Of a stretch of 64,000 nucleotides of DNA, positions 8,842 through 16,827 are shown piece by piece. The position numbers and the translations under genes are program-made. The stretch is from Chlorogloeopsis fritschii PCC 6912 (GTDB lineage: Bacteria > Cyanobacteriota > Cyanobacteriia > Cyanobacteriales > Nostocaceae), in the NCBI RefSeq assembly GCF_000317285.1, contig NZ_AJLN01000100.1, forward strand, positions 124,001 through 188,000. Reading direction: 5' to 3'. The notes below the pieces were generated by a model that was not told the origin of the DNA, did not search any database, and was given only the letters and a program-made list of their open reading frames with translations. Numbering within the stretch: position 1 is the stretch's first letter; the number at the start of each line of letters is the position of its first letter.

Positions 8842-9277
8842 AAATATCCTTTGTGAAATTTTTAGAATAGAAGGGAAATAACAAGCTAACTAAATAGTTG
8901 CTAAAATAATTGACTATCAAATCCGGTTTAAAGAAAGTCTAAGAAATGATTAATAGTAGAATAAATGTTCAACAAAAAATAGGAAGATTTTAAAGAATAT
9001 TCATACTAATCTATTTTAATAACTTATTCTTTGCTGACAATATTAATAACTGATATCTTGATTGTTCTAGTTCTTGTTATCAGGTTGAAATTGGTAAAGA
9101 GTACTTGTGGATTGCTACATTTAGGCTTTGGGAACTAGTATAAAATGTTAATATAGTAAATTTATATATTTTTATTTATTTAAGAATATAAATGTATTTT
9201 TAATTATTTAATATAGCAGATTAACTTTTAGTGAAAAGAACTTTCTCGTAAAATAGTGAAACTTTAACTAATAATAT
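8842..9277. other. AT-rich gap between PhoD and the MOSC fusion gene
   Basis: No gene is seen in 436 bases. The right part is extremely AT-rich. The left part should hold the promoter of the minus-strand PhoD gene and includes the candidate Pho box. Confidence 0.5.
8914..8943 (-). promoter_or_regulatory. Candidate Pho box before the second PhoD gene
   Basis: Read on the minus strand, CTTAGACT, TTTAAACC and TTTGATAG are separated by 3 bases each, the 11-base period of a Pho box. Matches to (Py)TTAA(Py)(Py)(T/A) are about 6, 6 and 5 of 8, weaker than the box at 322-351. It lies about 73-102 bases upstream of the start codon of the PhoD gene, a suitable place. Confidence 0.35.
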
Positions 9278-10063
9278 CTATTTTAGATAGAGATTTTCAT
9301 CTTTCCATAAATTATCTTTAATATCCACGTAAAATATATTTAAATTACTAGATACATCTATTTTATATAAAACTTTAATGCTTTCAGATTCTAATTTATT
9401 TTTATGTTCAGGAACATACGCTAATAAATTGCCTTTAGAATCTAATATTCTATGTATTGGATAATTCAAAGTAGAAGTTTTTTTAATGTACATAGGAATA
9501 GCTCGCATATAGCTATTATCTACTCCTATGGCTTTGATAATCTCTTTATAAGTCACGACTTTCCCATGAGGAATTTTGATGATAAAATCTAGAAAACGTT
9601 GATAGGGATTTTCAGATAATGCTGGAAACTGATTAGTTTGAATTTGAAATTTACTACCAACTTTAATTTTACCTGATGCAATAATTACACCTAAAATTCC
9701 TCTTTTACGTTGAATAGTTTTTACTGATTCTACTAAGCGAGCTATGCGTTTACACGGTTCGCAGTAAAAAGTGAGACGAATTGCAGCACCGCTTTCAAAT
9801 TTTATCAAAGAGCCAGGTACGAATTTCTCAAGTTGGATGCCTGCAACTACGAGATTTTCTCGTAACTCACCCGGTTTAATAGAAAACTCTAAAATATCTT
9901 CGTATCTGACAATTAAAACTTGTCTGGGGCTGAGAGGATTAGCATTAATATCTCCTTCTATACCATGACCCACTTTTAAGTTTAATGTTGTCCGCTCTAC
10001 CATTACATCACCTTGTTTTAGCTTAGTAAAAAGATGCAGGACAAAGCCATATTCACTAGACAT
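9278..10063 (-). CDS. MOSC domain fused to alkyltransferase-like (ATL/MGMT) domain
   Basis: A 261-residue protein with two parts. Residues 1-138 look like a MOSC domain (GIEGDINANPLSPRQVLI, LRENLVV, and a CEPCKRI motif with Cys 101 and 104), a family that binds sulfur and molybdenum cofactors. Residues 154-230 look like the DNA-binding C-terminal domain of O6-alkylguanine transferases: IPHGKVVTYKEI with the conserved Tyr 172, RAIP with the likely Arg finger 187, and PIHRI at 202-206. The active-site PCHRV is here PIHRI, so the alkyl-acceptor Cys is missing, as in ATL proteins, which carry Trp. Codon use is AT-rich compared with neighbours. The family assignments are from motif reading only. 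Confidence 0.65.
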   Translation of the reverse strand: MSSEYGFVLHLFTKLKQGDVMVERTTLNLKVGHGIEGDINANPLSPRQVLIVRYEDILEFSIKPGELRENLVVAGIQLEKFVPGSLIKFESGAAIRLTFYCEPCKRIARLVESVKTIQRKRGILGVIIASGKIKVGSKFQIQTNQFPALSENPYQRFLDFIIKIPHGKVVTYKEIIKAIGVDNSYMRAIPMYIKKTSTLNYPIHRILDSKGNLLAYVPEHKNKLESESIKVLYKIDVSSNLNIFYVDIKDNLWKDENLYLK

Positions 10064-10160
10064 AAAATATCTTGTTTACATCAATAAAAGTTAATAAATT
10101 CTATCTTAAAGATTAGAGTAAGACTACCATGCCGAAATAACAATTACAATTGCAATCACA

Positions 10161-10190
10161 AACCGCCAGGGTACACTACCGCTGGCGGTT
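10161..10190 (-). terminator. Hairpin terminator after the small minus-strand genes
   Basis: AACCGCCAG (10161-10169) pairs with CTGGCGGTT (10182-10190). Flanking A and T tracts on both sides allow use on either strand. It lies downstream of the two minus-strand small genes and upstream of the MOSC fusion gene. Confidence 0.6.
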
Positions 10191-10253
10191 TTATTGTATT
10201 ATTTAGACTTTTGTAGATAACACCCTGGTGCAAATAGTACTACTGCCTAAAAG

Positions 10254-10409
10254 CTAGTTGTAGTATGTTTTTTCTGCTTCTAACTGACGAAGCAAGTTTT
10301 CATCTCCGTTAGTTTTAGCAACTTGTAAACGATGCTCTAAGCTTTTTAGGATGTTAGCACGATGAACATCAACCGCTGTTTGCAAGCGTTGTTGTGTATT
10401 CCTTTTCAT
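10254..10409 (-). CDS. Small conserved-looking 51-residue protein
   Basis: A 51-residue reading frame from ATG to TAG: it begins MKRNTQQRLQ and ends EAEKTYYN. The centre has HRANILKSLEHRLQVAKTNG followed by LLRQLEAE, a charged helical-hairpin pattern. It looks like a short cyanobacterial family; PirA, a PII-interacting regulator of arginine synthesis, is also 51 residues, but I cannot confirm the match and so give no symbol. It lies 28 bases after another 51-residue gene, and a terminator follows. No clear ribosome site precedes the ATG, in line with translation from an operon. Confidence 0.6.
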   Translation of the reverse strand: MKRNTQQRLQTAVDVHRANILKSLEHRLQVAKTNGDENLLRQLEAEKTYYN

Positions 10410-10437
10410 GGCTATTGCTGATACCAATGCTCAACTT

Positions 10438-10593
10438 TTATGTATCAATTCCTAATTCTGATGCTGCCCGATGCAACATTGTTTGTTGCCGATTTTGCAG
10501 CTTATGACGGCTTCGGCTCATCAACAAACGAGCTTGTGCACTGATTAGCCTAGATTTGTCATCAGATTGTGTATCGAGATAGTTTGATTTCAT
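10438..10593 (-). CDS. Small 51-residue protein, first of a tandem pair
   Basis: A 51-residue frame starting MKSNYLDTQS and ending SELGIDT, stop TAA. The middle is basic and helical (ARLLMSRSRHKLQNRQQTML). I do not recognise a family. A purine-rich GAAAGAGG precedes the ATG on the minus strand. It is followed after 28 bases by a second gene of exactly the same length, so the two probably form an operon. The 260 bases upstream, up to the DUF1499 gene, should carry its promoter. Confidence 0.5.
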   Translation of the reverse strand: MKSNYLDTQSDDKSRLISAQARLLMSRSRHKLQNRQQTMLHRAASELGIDT

Positions 10594-10906
10594 GTCGCCT
10601 CTTTCTGGTTTATGTACTGTTGAATGAGGCGCGTTCCTTCAGGTAAACTTCCCTTACTTCCGTCTCTCAACACGAGAGATGAACGATTTATCCTTTATTC
10701 ATACTATATTGCTCTTGTGACAATTTTAGCTTCTGTCGTTAGAGGGAAAACCGTAATATTCTTGTAAAGATTTACCCCAAGGGAAATGGCAGAGGTGACG
10801 GGTGAATAGATGATTTGGTGTGAGGTGAACCGACAACTCGCGGCGGGCAACCAAAATGACCGAAAATAAGGGAAATGCTATTCAAGCCTTGAGGAGTAAA
10901 TTTATA

Positions 10907-11383
10907 ATGTCTCGTCTGTTAACAGCGATCGCGCAGCGAATCCTGTGGAGTATCGCCCTTGCAATATTTCTAACCATAACAATACTTCCTGCTGCTACTT
11001 GGGCTTCTGGCTTGGGAGTTTATAATGGTCATCTTAGTTCTTGTCCAGCTTCAAACAACTGTGTTATGAGTCAAGATGCCGATCCCAAACACGCCATTGA
11101 CCCGATCGCTTATCATGTAGATCAAGACACAGCACTCCAAACCTTACTAAAAGTTCTCAGCGTTGTTCCCCGTACAGAAGTTTTAGAACAGACTCCTAAT
11201 TATATCCACGCTATTTCTAAAAGCCGCATTTTCAAATTTGTTGATGATGTAGAGTTTTATTTCCCTGCCAATGAGTCAGTAATTCACGTGCGATCGGCAT
11301 CTCGTGTGGGAGAGTCGGATCTCGGTGTCAACCGCAGACGAGTTGAGCAAATTCGTCTGGCTTTACGTGATTTAAATATTTGA
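10907..11383 (+). CDS. DUF1499 protein with signal peptide
   Basis: A 158-residue secreted or membrane-attached protein when read from the ATG at 10907. This start is preferred over an upstream ATG at 10856, because GAGGAG lies about 10 bases before it and the protein then begins directly with a signal peptide (basic MSRLLTAIAQR, hydrophobic core, ATWA). The rest is DUF1499: LSSCPASNNCVMSQ, a middle VEFYFP strand and SASRVGESDLGVNRRRVEQI near the end. The function of DUF1499 is unknown; such proteins are frequent in cyanobacteria and plastids. Confidence 0.78.
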   Translation: MSRLLTAIAQRILWSIALAIFLTITILPAATWASGLGVYNGHLSSCPASNNCVMSQDADPKHAIDPIAYHVDQDTALQTLLKVLSVVPRTEVLEQTPNYIHAISKSRIFKFVDDVEFYFPANESVIHVRSASRVGESDLGVNRRRVEQIRLALRDLNI

Positions 11384-11473
11384 TTTTAAGAAATTAGTTG
11401 AATTCGTAGTGGACTGACACAGCTAAAATAGTGCATTAAACCTCTTGCACTCATTCTATTTTCAAATAAATCG

Positions 11474-11534
11474 ACCACGGATGCACACAGATGGACACAG
11501 ATAAAATCTATGTTTATCGGTGTGCATCTGTGGT
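11474..11534. repeat. Inverted repeat (ACCACGGATGCACAC type)
   Basis: ACCACGGATGCACAC (11474-11488) and its reverse complement at 11520-11534 match at 14 of 15 bases around a 31-base centre. The sequence type (CCACGGATGCACACAGATG) is a widespread intergenic repeat. Only one copy is seen in this window. Confidence 0.65.
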
Positions 11535-11648
11535 TGTAATTAACAATGCTCGTAATTGCTGCAAGAAGTCTAGGATATAGGTAGTCAAATTTTGTTCAAG
11601 CCTTTTCCATGGCATCATTTTAGTTGTCTCAATCTACTACTTAATAAA

Positions 11649-12227
11649 CTACCCCAGAAAATTTAATCCTAGAAAGAGAGCAGCGACAGTACCTGCAACA
11701 GAAATTTCCCCTTGGGTGATTTTATCTAAAACTGATTCTATAGGAATCAAAACAATTTCTATTTCTTCTGTAATGTCTAACTCTTGTCCACCTACCTTGA
11801 CCACATTTTCTGCTAAAAATAAATGTATTTGATTAGTCTCTTTACTAGGCTTATCGTAGAAAGTGGCGATTTTTATTATTTTTTCGGCGCTATATCCTGT
11901 TTCTTCTTGTAATTCTCTTTTTGCTGCTGTTTCAGCGCTTTCTTGAGTTGGATCGAAGCTTCCCGCTGGTAATTCTATGAAAAACTCTCCGATCGCATGG
12001 CGATATTGACGAACAAAAACAATTTCCCTGCTGCTAGTAATTGGTAAAACTAAGGCTACTTCTGGCTTAATATAAACAAAATAATCATCTATGATGTTTC
12101 CATTTGGTAATTTTATTTCATCCTGCCTCACTTTGCACCAATAATGGTCTATAACTAGCTTGGATTGCAGCAGTTGCCATTTTTCTAAGTTTTTCATAGA
12201 GAAATAGGATGCTCTAGTCAGTGACAA
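11649..12227 (-). CDS. Nudix hydrolase, ADP-ribose pyrophosphatase-like
   Basis: A 192-residue cytosolic hydrolase. The Nudix helix is clear: SAETAAKRELQEETGY with REL, EE and TGY in place, and PAGSFDPTQE before it; the first loop has one extra residue compared with GX5E. An upstream beta strand IVFVRQYRHAIGEFFIELPAG is typical of ADP-ribose pyrophosphatases (NudF type), which cleave ADP-ribose into AMP and ribose 5-phosphate. The true start may be the internal ATG at residue 11 (12197), since the family usually begins near KNLEKW. It is divergent from the epimerase gene. Confidence 0.83.
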   Translation of the reverse strand: MSLTRASYFSMKNLEKWQLLQSKLVIDHYWCKVRQDEIKLPNGNIIDDYFVYIKPEVALVLPITSSREIVFVRQYRHAIGEFFIELPAGSFDPTQESAETAAKRELQEETGYSAEKIIKIATFYDKPSKETNQIHLFLAENVVKVGGQELDITEEIEIVLIPIESVLDKITQGEISVAGTVAALFLGLNFLG

Positions 12228-12333
12228 AGCAATAATTAAAATTAAAGGGTGTGAAAAAGTATAACAAAGGCATAATCTCGACTCAAAGTTGAGATTAAAC
12301 TTAAACTTGCCTTAGACCATCTCAAGTATACTT

Positions 12334-13386
12334 ATGCAAATTGAGGCGGAAATCTTTACAGTTAACAAGCGGTTCCCCTTAACAATCAGTCGTGGTACGA
12401 CAGCACAGACAAAAAATGTGTGGGTAAGGATCGTCCATGATGATATTGAAGGCTGGGGAGAAGCTTCTCCGTTTAGTGTGGGTAGTCATCCGCAATCGAC
12501 GGAGCTGATCAAAGATTCTTTGCAGCAAATCACGCCGTCTCTGGAAGCATTCAGCCCGTTGCAGCGACAGCAAATAGAAGGCATTTTCACAGAAACCCAA
12601 ATTCCCTCTGCGGTAAAAGCAGCTTTGGATGTGGCGATGCATGACTGGTTGGGAAAGCGTGTGGGGTTACCGCTGTGGCAAATATGGGGATTGGATAGAA
12701 ATGCTATAGTACCAACTTCGGTGACTATTGGTATTAATTCACCAGAAGGGGCAAGGACAAGGACGCGAGATTGGTTAGAATTTATGGATGTCCGTGTTTT
12801 GAAGGTGAAATTGGGTAGCCCAGATGGTATTGAGGCAGATCGGAAAATGTTAATGGCGGTGCGAGAAGAAGCACCAACGCAAGATTTATATATTGATGCC
12901 AACGGGGGTTGGAGTTTGGAAGATGCAATTGAGATGTGCAGTTGGCTGGCAGACTTGGGGGTGAAGTATGTAGAACAACCGCTGCCACGGGGAAAGGAAA
13001 AAAGTTTAGCAGAATTAAAGACGCGATCGCCTTTACCCATTTTTGTAGATGAAAGTTGTTTTACGAGCAGCGATATTCCCCAATTGGCAAACTTGGTTGA
13101 TGGCATTAATATCAAGCTAATGAAATCAGGGGGGTTAACCGAGGCAATACGGATGGTACATACAGCTCGTGCCTGTGGATTGCAAGTGATGTTCGGTTGC
13201 TATTCCGATAGCACGCTTCTGAATACAGCGGCGGCACAGCTTGCACCACTAGCTGACTATTTGGATTTAGACAGCCACTTGAATTTAATCGACGATCCCT
13301 TTACAGGAGCATTCGTGCAAGAGGGAAGAGTTTTGCCAAACAATTTACCAGGCTTGGGGGTACAACGCAGTGCGTTTGCTGCTTGA
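12334..13386 (+). CDS. dgcA: Enolase-superfamily epimerase, dipeptide epimerase/DgcA type
   Basis: A 350-residue member of the enolase superfamily (muconate-lactonizing subgroup). It shows the capping N-terminal domain with a GWGEASP motif, then a TIM barrel with base LKVKLG (KxK), metal ligands in YIDANGGW, VEQPLP and FVDESCF, and the second base in NIKLMKSGG. These fit L-Ala-D/L-Glu epimerases and the related N-acetyl-glutamate racemase DgcA. The following DUF1611/DgcN-like gene overlaps its end by 17 bases, a pairing described for D-glutamate use. The epimerase fold is certain; the substrate (Ala-Glu dipeptide or N-acetyl-D-glutamate) is inferred from the neighbour. Confidence 0.82.
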   Translation: MQIEAEIFTVNKRFPLTISRGTTAQTKNVWVRIVHDDIEGWGEASPFSVGSHPQSTELIKDSLQQITPSLEAFSPLQRQQIEGIFTETQIPSAVKAALDVAMHDWLGKRVGLPLWQIWGLDRNAIVPTSVTIGINSPEGARTRTRDWLEFMDVRVLKVKLGSPDGIEADRKMLMAVREEAPTQDLYIDANGGWSLEDAIEMCSWLADLGVKYVEQPLPRGKEKSLAELKTRSPLPIFVDESCFTSSDIPQLANLVDGINIKLMKSGGLTEAIRMVHTARACGLQVMFGCYSDSTLLNTAAAQLAPLADYLDLDSHLNLIDDPFTGAFVQEGRVLPNNLPGLGVQRSAFAA

Positions 13387-14410
13387 TCGACGGATAGCTA
13401 TTTTATTACACGAAGGAATTCGCGGAACTCATGGTAAAACTGGGTTGTCACTTCTACGTTACAGTGAATCTCCAATTGTAGCTGTAATTGATCGCGAGTG
13501 TGCAGGACAATCTTTGTCAGCATTAATGGGTATTAAGCGTGATGTGCCGATAGTCTCCTCAATGGCAGCAGCGTTAGACTACAATCCGGAAGTCTTGATA
13601 ATTGGCATTGCCACCAAGGGGGGTGTTTTACCAGATGATTACTGGCATGACATCAAAGATGCGCTAATGGCAGGAATGTCCCTAGTCAACGGTTTGCACG
13701 TACCAATGTCAAGTATGCCAGATTTAAAGGCATTGCTGAAACCAGGACAATTAATTTGGGATGTGCGTCAAGAACCACCGAATTTAGGAATTGGTACTGG
13801 CATGGCACGTACCCTTTCCTGTCGGCGAGTGCTAACTGTGGGAACTGATATGTCAGTCGGCAAAATGTCTACTAGCTTGGAGTTAGATTCGGCTTCACGA
13901 GTGCGGGGCTTACGTTCTAAGTTTATAGCGACGGGACAAACAGGTTTGATGTTAAAAGGAGATGGTGTGGCATTGGATGCGGTGCGAGTAGACTTTGCTG
14001 CTGGTGCTGTAGAAAAAATGGTTATGCAATATGGCAAAAACCACGATATTGTGCACGTTGAAGGACAAGGTTCATTACTACATCCCGGTTCTACAGCAAC
14101 TCTACCGTTGATTCGTGGTTCCCAACCAACGCAGCTGATACTTGTACATCGCTTCGGGCAAACTGAAGTCGTCGAGGGAGTACCCATTCCGCCTTTACCA
14201 GATGTAGTCAAGCTTTATGAAATGGTTGCCAGTGCTGCTGGTGCTTTTGCACGAGTACCTGTTGTGGGTATTGCACTGAACACCTGGCATCTAAATGAGG
14301 AAGCTGCGAAGGGGGCGATCGCTCAAGTTGAAGACGAAACAGGCTTGCCTTGTACCGATGCAGTTCGTTTTGGTGCCCAGAAATTATTAGATGCGATTAT
14401 TCAGGGATAA
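13370..14410 (+). CDS. dgcN: DUF1611 protein, DgcN-like
   Basis: A 346-residue DUF1611 protein. It has a nucleotide-binding loop, VGTDMSVGKMSTSLEL (about residues 157-172), and conserved segments VEGQGSLLHPG, QLILVHRFG and VVGIALNT. The family includes DgcN, described as a D-glutamate N-acetyltransferase acting with the racemase DgcA: D-Glu to N-acetyl-D-Glu to N-acetyl-L-Glu. Here it overlaps the epimerase gene by 17 bases, implying translational coupling. N-acetyl-L-glutamate would feed arginine synthesis. The pathway assignment rests on family knowledge and gene order; recycling of D-Glu from peptidoglycan is a possible role. Confidence 0.72.
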   Translation: MRLLLDRRIAILLHEGIRGTHGKTGLSLLRYSESPIVAVIDRECAGQSLSALMGIKRDVPIVSSMAAALDYNPEVLIIGIATKGGVLPDDYWHDIKDALMAGMSLVNGLHVPMSSMPDLKALLKPGQLIWDVRQEPPNLGIGTGMARTLSCRRVLTVGTDMSVGKMSTSLELDSASRVRGLRSKFIATGQTGLMLKGDGVALDAVRVDFAAGAVEKMVMQYGKNHDIVHVEGQGSLLHPGSTATLPLIRGSQPTQLILVHRFGQTEVVEGVPIPPLPDVVKLYEMVASAAGAFARVPVVGIALNTWHLNEEAAKGAIAQVEDETGLPCTDAVRFGAQKLLDAIIQG

Positions 14411-14580
14411 TACGGAAGTGCGTGGCCCTGTCGCTGCTGTAATCTACAAGTTGAAAATTCTGTAGCTGTTTTTTAGGAAATTTAAACTGAATTATTCCCA
14501 TTTTATCCTAGTCCTAGATCAGATCTGATACCAAATTGGTATAAGGAATCTAATTTCAAAATTCTGGAAAAATCCAAACC

Positions 14581-14609
14581 CTCGTTACCAGGTTCAACCT
14601 GGTAACGAG
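14581..14609. repeat. Hairpin repeat, family 1, copy 2
   Basis: Identical 29-base hairpin to 6563-6591 (CTCGTTACCAGG, TTCAA, CCTGGTAACGAG). The following AACTAGAGC and a small GAGC/GCTC hairpin are also shared with the other copies. Confidence 0.85.
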
Positions 14610-14737
14610 AACTAGAGCATTCTGGCTCTTCTTGAACACGGTGCAAGACATTCATGAGCAGAGTTCACAACAAAGAAATGAAAGTGAATCTTTCCCTTCT
14701 GCCTACCTACTTCTATCCGCTCCGCGTCTACTACCAC

Positions 14738-14785
14738 GCCAGTCGCTACAACGCGCTTAACCCGCGCAACGAACCCGCTGGCTCC
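14738..14785. repeat. Palindromic repeat, GCCAGT...CTGGC family, copy 1
   Basis: GCCAGTCGCTACAACGCG, then AACCCGC and a CTGGCTCC end. The same order is found at 61075-61119 (GCCAGTTGCTACAACGCG, AACCCGC, ACTGGCTCC). Confidence 0.65.
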
Positions 14786-16132
14786 TCAGCATAGCTGCCT
14801 TTCAAGACAGATAGCAGAGCAGGAGGAATCTGTTCTCCAACATCTTGCTACACGTTAATCTCTTCCTCATGTCATCATCTGCAGTCATCTGAAGGAGAAC
14901 CTTGTTATTATGCGTATTTCAAATGTTATCTATGCATTAGTTTTATTTTATACAATAATTATACGAAATAATTAGTATTTAGCTTCGCATTTTAAATATT
15001 CAAATTAGTTTCATATTAACTGTATTCAATATTACACAGATAGAAATATTCGACTTCTATTTTAGAGTAAATAAATTACATCTGTTTATCAAAATAATAC
15101 GCAATTAGCTTATAAAATACTGATATAATTTTATACTAAAAATGAAATCACATCTGTATTAATAGCTTAATTTACCGTTTTATTGACATATATATACTTA
15201 AGCAAATTCGTAATTAATCACACTTATATGTCGAAGATTGAAATTAATGCTGCTGTTTAATTTATCTTAAATCAGAAAAATAATACTTAAAAAGTATCAA
15301 AGATATGCTATTTCTGTATACAAAAGCGAAGTCATCATATATACTCATAGGCTGTATATAGGATTTACGTAAAACATATAATAAATTCCTATCTGCTGTA
15401 TATTTGATGTATATAAACCATATAATTGTTCTAATGGAAAACGTATGTATACAACTAGATGAAAAAATAGTAACTTATTTGCCTAAGTGTAGTTTAAATT
15501 ACATCCCATTCTGAGCAGTCAAACTAAAATGAAACACGAATTTGATTGCTTCGAGTGTTGAAACTAATTAAACATAGTTTCTGCAAGTCCAGTTACATTA
15601 ATTGCAGTACTTGTTTATAAAGCTCAAATCAGGAATCAATTATTGTTATGAGGCTTTGACAGTGAATTACATTAGACACAAATTAAATCGAAATAATCCG
15701 AGCATCAATCAATCGTGTAGTCGTGAAGGTCTAATTCTCATAATCTTCTGTTAAAATTATTCTGAAACTAGTACAAATTTCTCAGTTGAAACGAGAATTA
15801 AAAATAATTAAATTCGACTTTTTTAATACTGATGGAGTAGAGCTTTGACGGTCTTTTGATCTCAGTTCCTCCACCGTAACCGTCTTCTGTGCTGCTATAT
15901 GCTTGTAGCTAAAGATGGTCGCACTACAGGAAAACTGTCACTAAAATCAGCAACTTTTCAAGCAAGCAGCAATTGCTCTCCAAAAAATCTTTACTACCGG
16001 ATTCAGTAATAAATTTAGATTAAGTAACGCTTAATGACTATTGCTGTACCAACTATATTAAGCTTTAAATTTTTGTCCACGTTTATTATTTTTTGATTAG
16101 TTTACTTAAGGGATGAAACCTTAAACTGTAGA

Positions 16133-16195
16133 GTGCTTTACGGCTAATTCTCATTGTTCTTAAGCTCTCAAATTATGGCGTCGTCGTAACATATT
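16133..16195. repeat. Two-copy inverted-repeat element, copy 1
   Basis: GTGCTTTACGGCTAATTCTC with a distal CGTCGTAACATA. A similar element of about the same length at 37803-37862 has perfect TTACGGCTA/TAGCCGTAA arms; here the right arm is partly decayed. Confidence 0.5.
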
Positions 16196-16314
16196 TACCA
16201 TTTATCAACAGTGCCCTATTCTCTATTTTCAAGTGAGTTAATTGTGAACAATTGATGTTCCTGTTGTGTTACCTGCTTCCTAGTCTTGCATCTACCCATT
16301 TTAAGGAGGCTTAA

Positions 16315-16764
16315 TTGCAAAGAAGGTGTGACCGAAATCGCAAACGCTCAAAGCGTCGGGCTATCTACTGTCCAGTTCATGGATGCCATCTTGATAGCGT
16401 AAGTCAAAAATATCCGTTGTTTGCCGATCGCTCAGGACAACTCCAGCAGCGAGGGATGGGACGACAGAGTGCTTTACTATTGCTAGCAAGCAAAACAGCA
16501 GTTTCTTTAGAAGGTGAATGGTTGGAAGCTTTTTGGTGCGATCGCTGTCAAGAAACGAAATGGTATCACGTCCAATGCCACCTTAGCAAAGATACTCCTC
16601 AGCAGATTCGCGCCTACAAAGCATCAGTAGCGTCTCCAGAACTTTGGCAGCAGGCGATCGGGGTACTTCATCCCGACGGAAACCCTTCCGTGAGTGAATT
16701 TACTCGCAGACACGCAAGGATGGTTAGCCATAAAAGCAGCAAAGATTTTAGAACTGTCAACTAA
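16315..16764 (+). CDS. Conserved cyanobacterial protein with Cys/His clusters
   Basis: A 149-residue basic protein starting at TTG; AAGGAGG sits 6-7 bases upstream, which decides the start. The N-terminus is very basic (RRCDRNRKRSKRRA). Two possible zinc-binding groups are visible: YCPVHGCH near residues 18-25, and FWCDRCQETKWYHVQCH near residues 73-89. I recall similar proteins only from filamentous cyanobacteria and know no function. It is the first gene before the tyrosine kinase of the EPS cluster, so it could be a DNA- or RNA-binding factor for the cluster, which is inference. Confidence 0.7.
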   Translation: MQRRCDRNRKRSKRRAIYCPVHGCHLDSVSQKYPLFADRSGQLQQRGMGRQSALLLLASKTAVSLEGEWLEAFWCDRCQETKWYHVQCHLSKDTPQQIRAYKASVASPELWQQAIGVLHPDGNPSVSEFTRRHARMVSHKSSKDFRTVN

Positions 16765-16827
16765 GCGACTTGCGATCGCGCGTAGACATCTAGCAGCAAC
16801 TCAAATATAGATTTGTACTCATAAACT

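Larger units (their letters stand above)
14411..16314. other. Long AT-rich non-coding region before the EPS cluster
   Basis: About 1.9 kb without a convincing gene. It begins with a family-1 hairpin (14581-14609) and a palindromic repeat (14738-14785), then about 1 kb of AT-rich sequence with many stop codons in all frames, and ends with an inverted-repeat element (16133-16195) just before the first EPS-cluster gene. It may hold long regulatory sequence or an unrecognised RNA, but no specific promoter can be named. Confidence 0.5.

Noticed and set aside
10643-10657. NtcA box (GTA...TAC) upstream of the small tandem genes
   Set aside because: The spacing is 9 bases, while NtcA sites need 8 (GTAN8TAC).
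12486-13115. 209-residue minus-strand frame opposite the epimerase
   Set aside because: It is the antisense shadow of a well-supported enolase-superfamily gene and has no domain.
14910-14975. Small peptide gene MRISNVIYALVLFY... after GAAGGAG
   Set aside because: About 21 residues in AT-rich DNA; hydrophobic composition is expected by chance and there is no other support.
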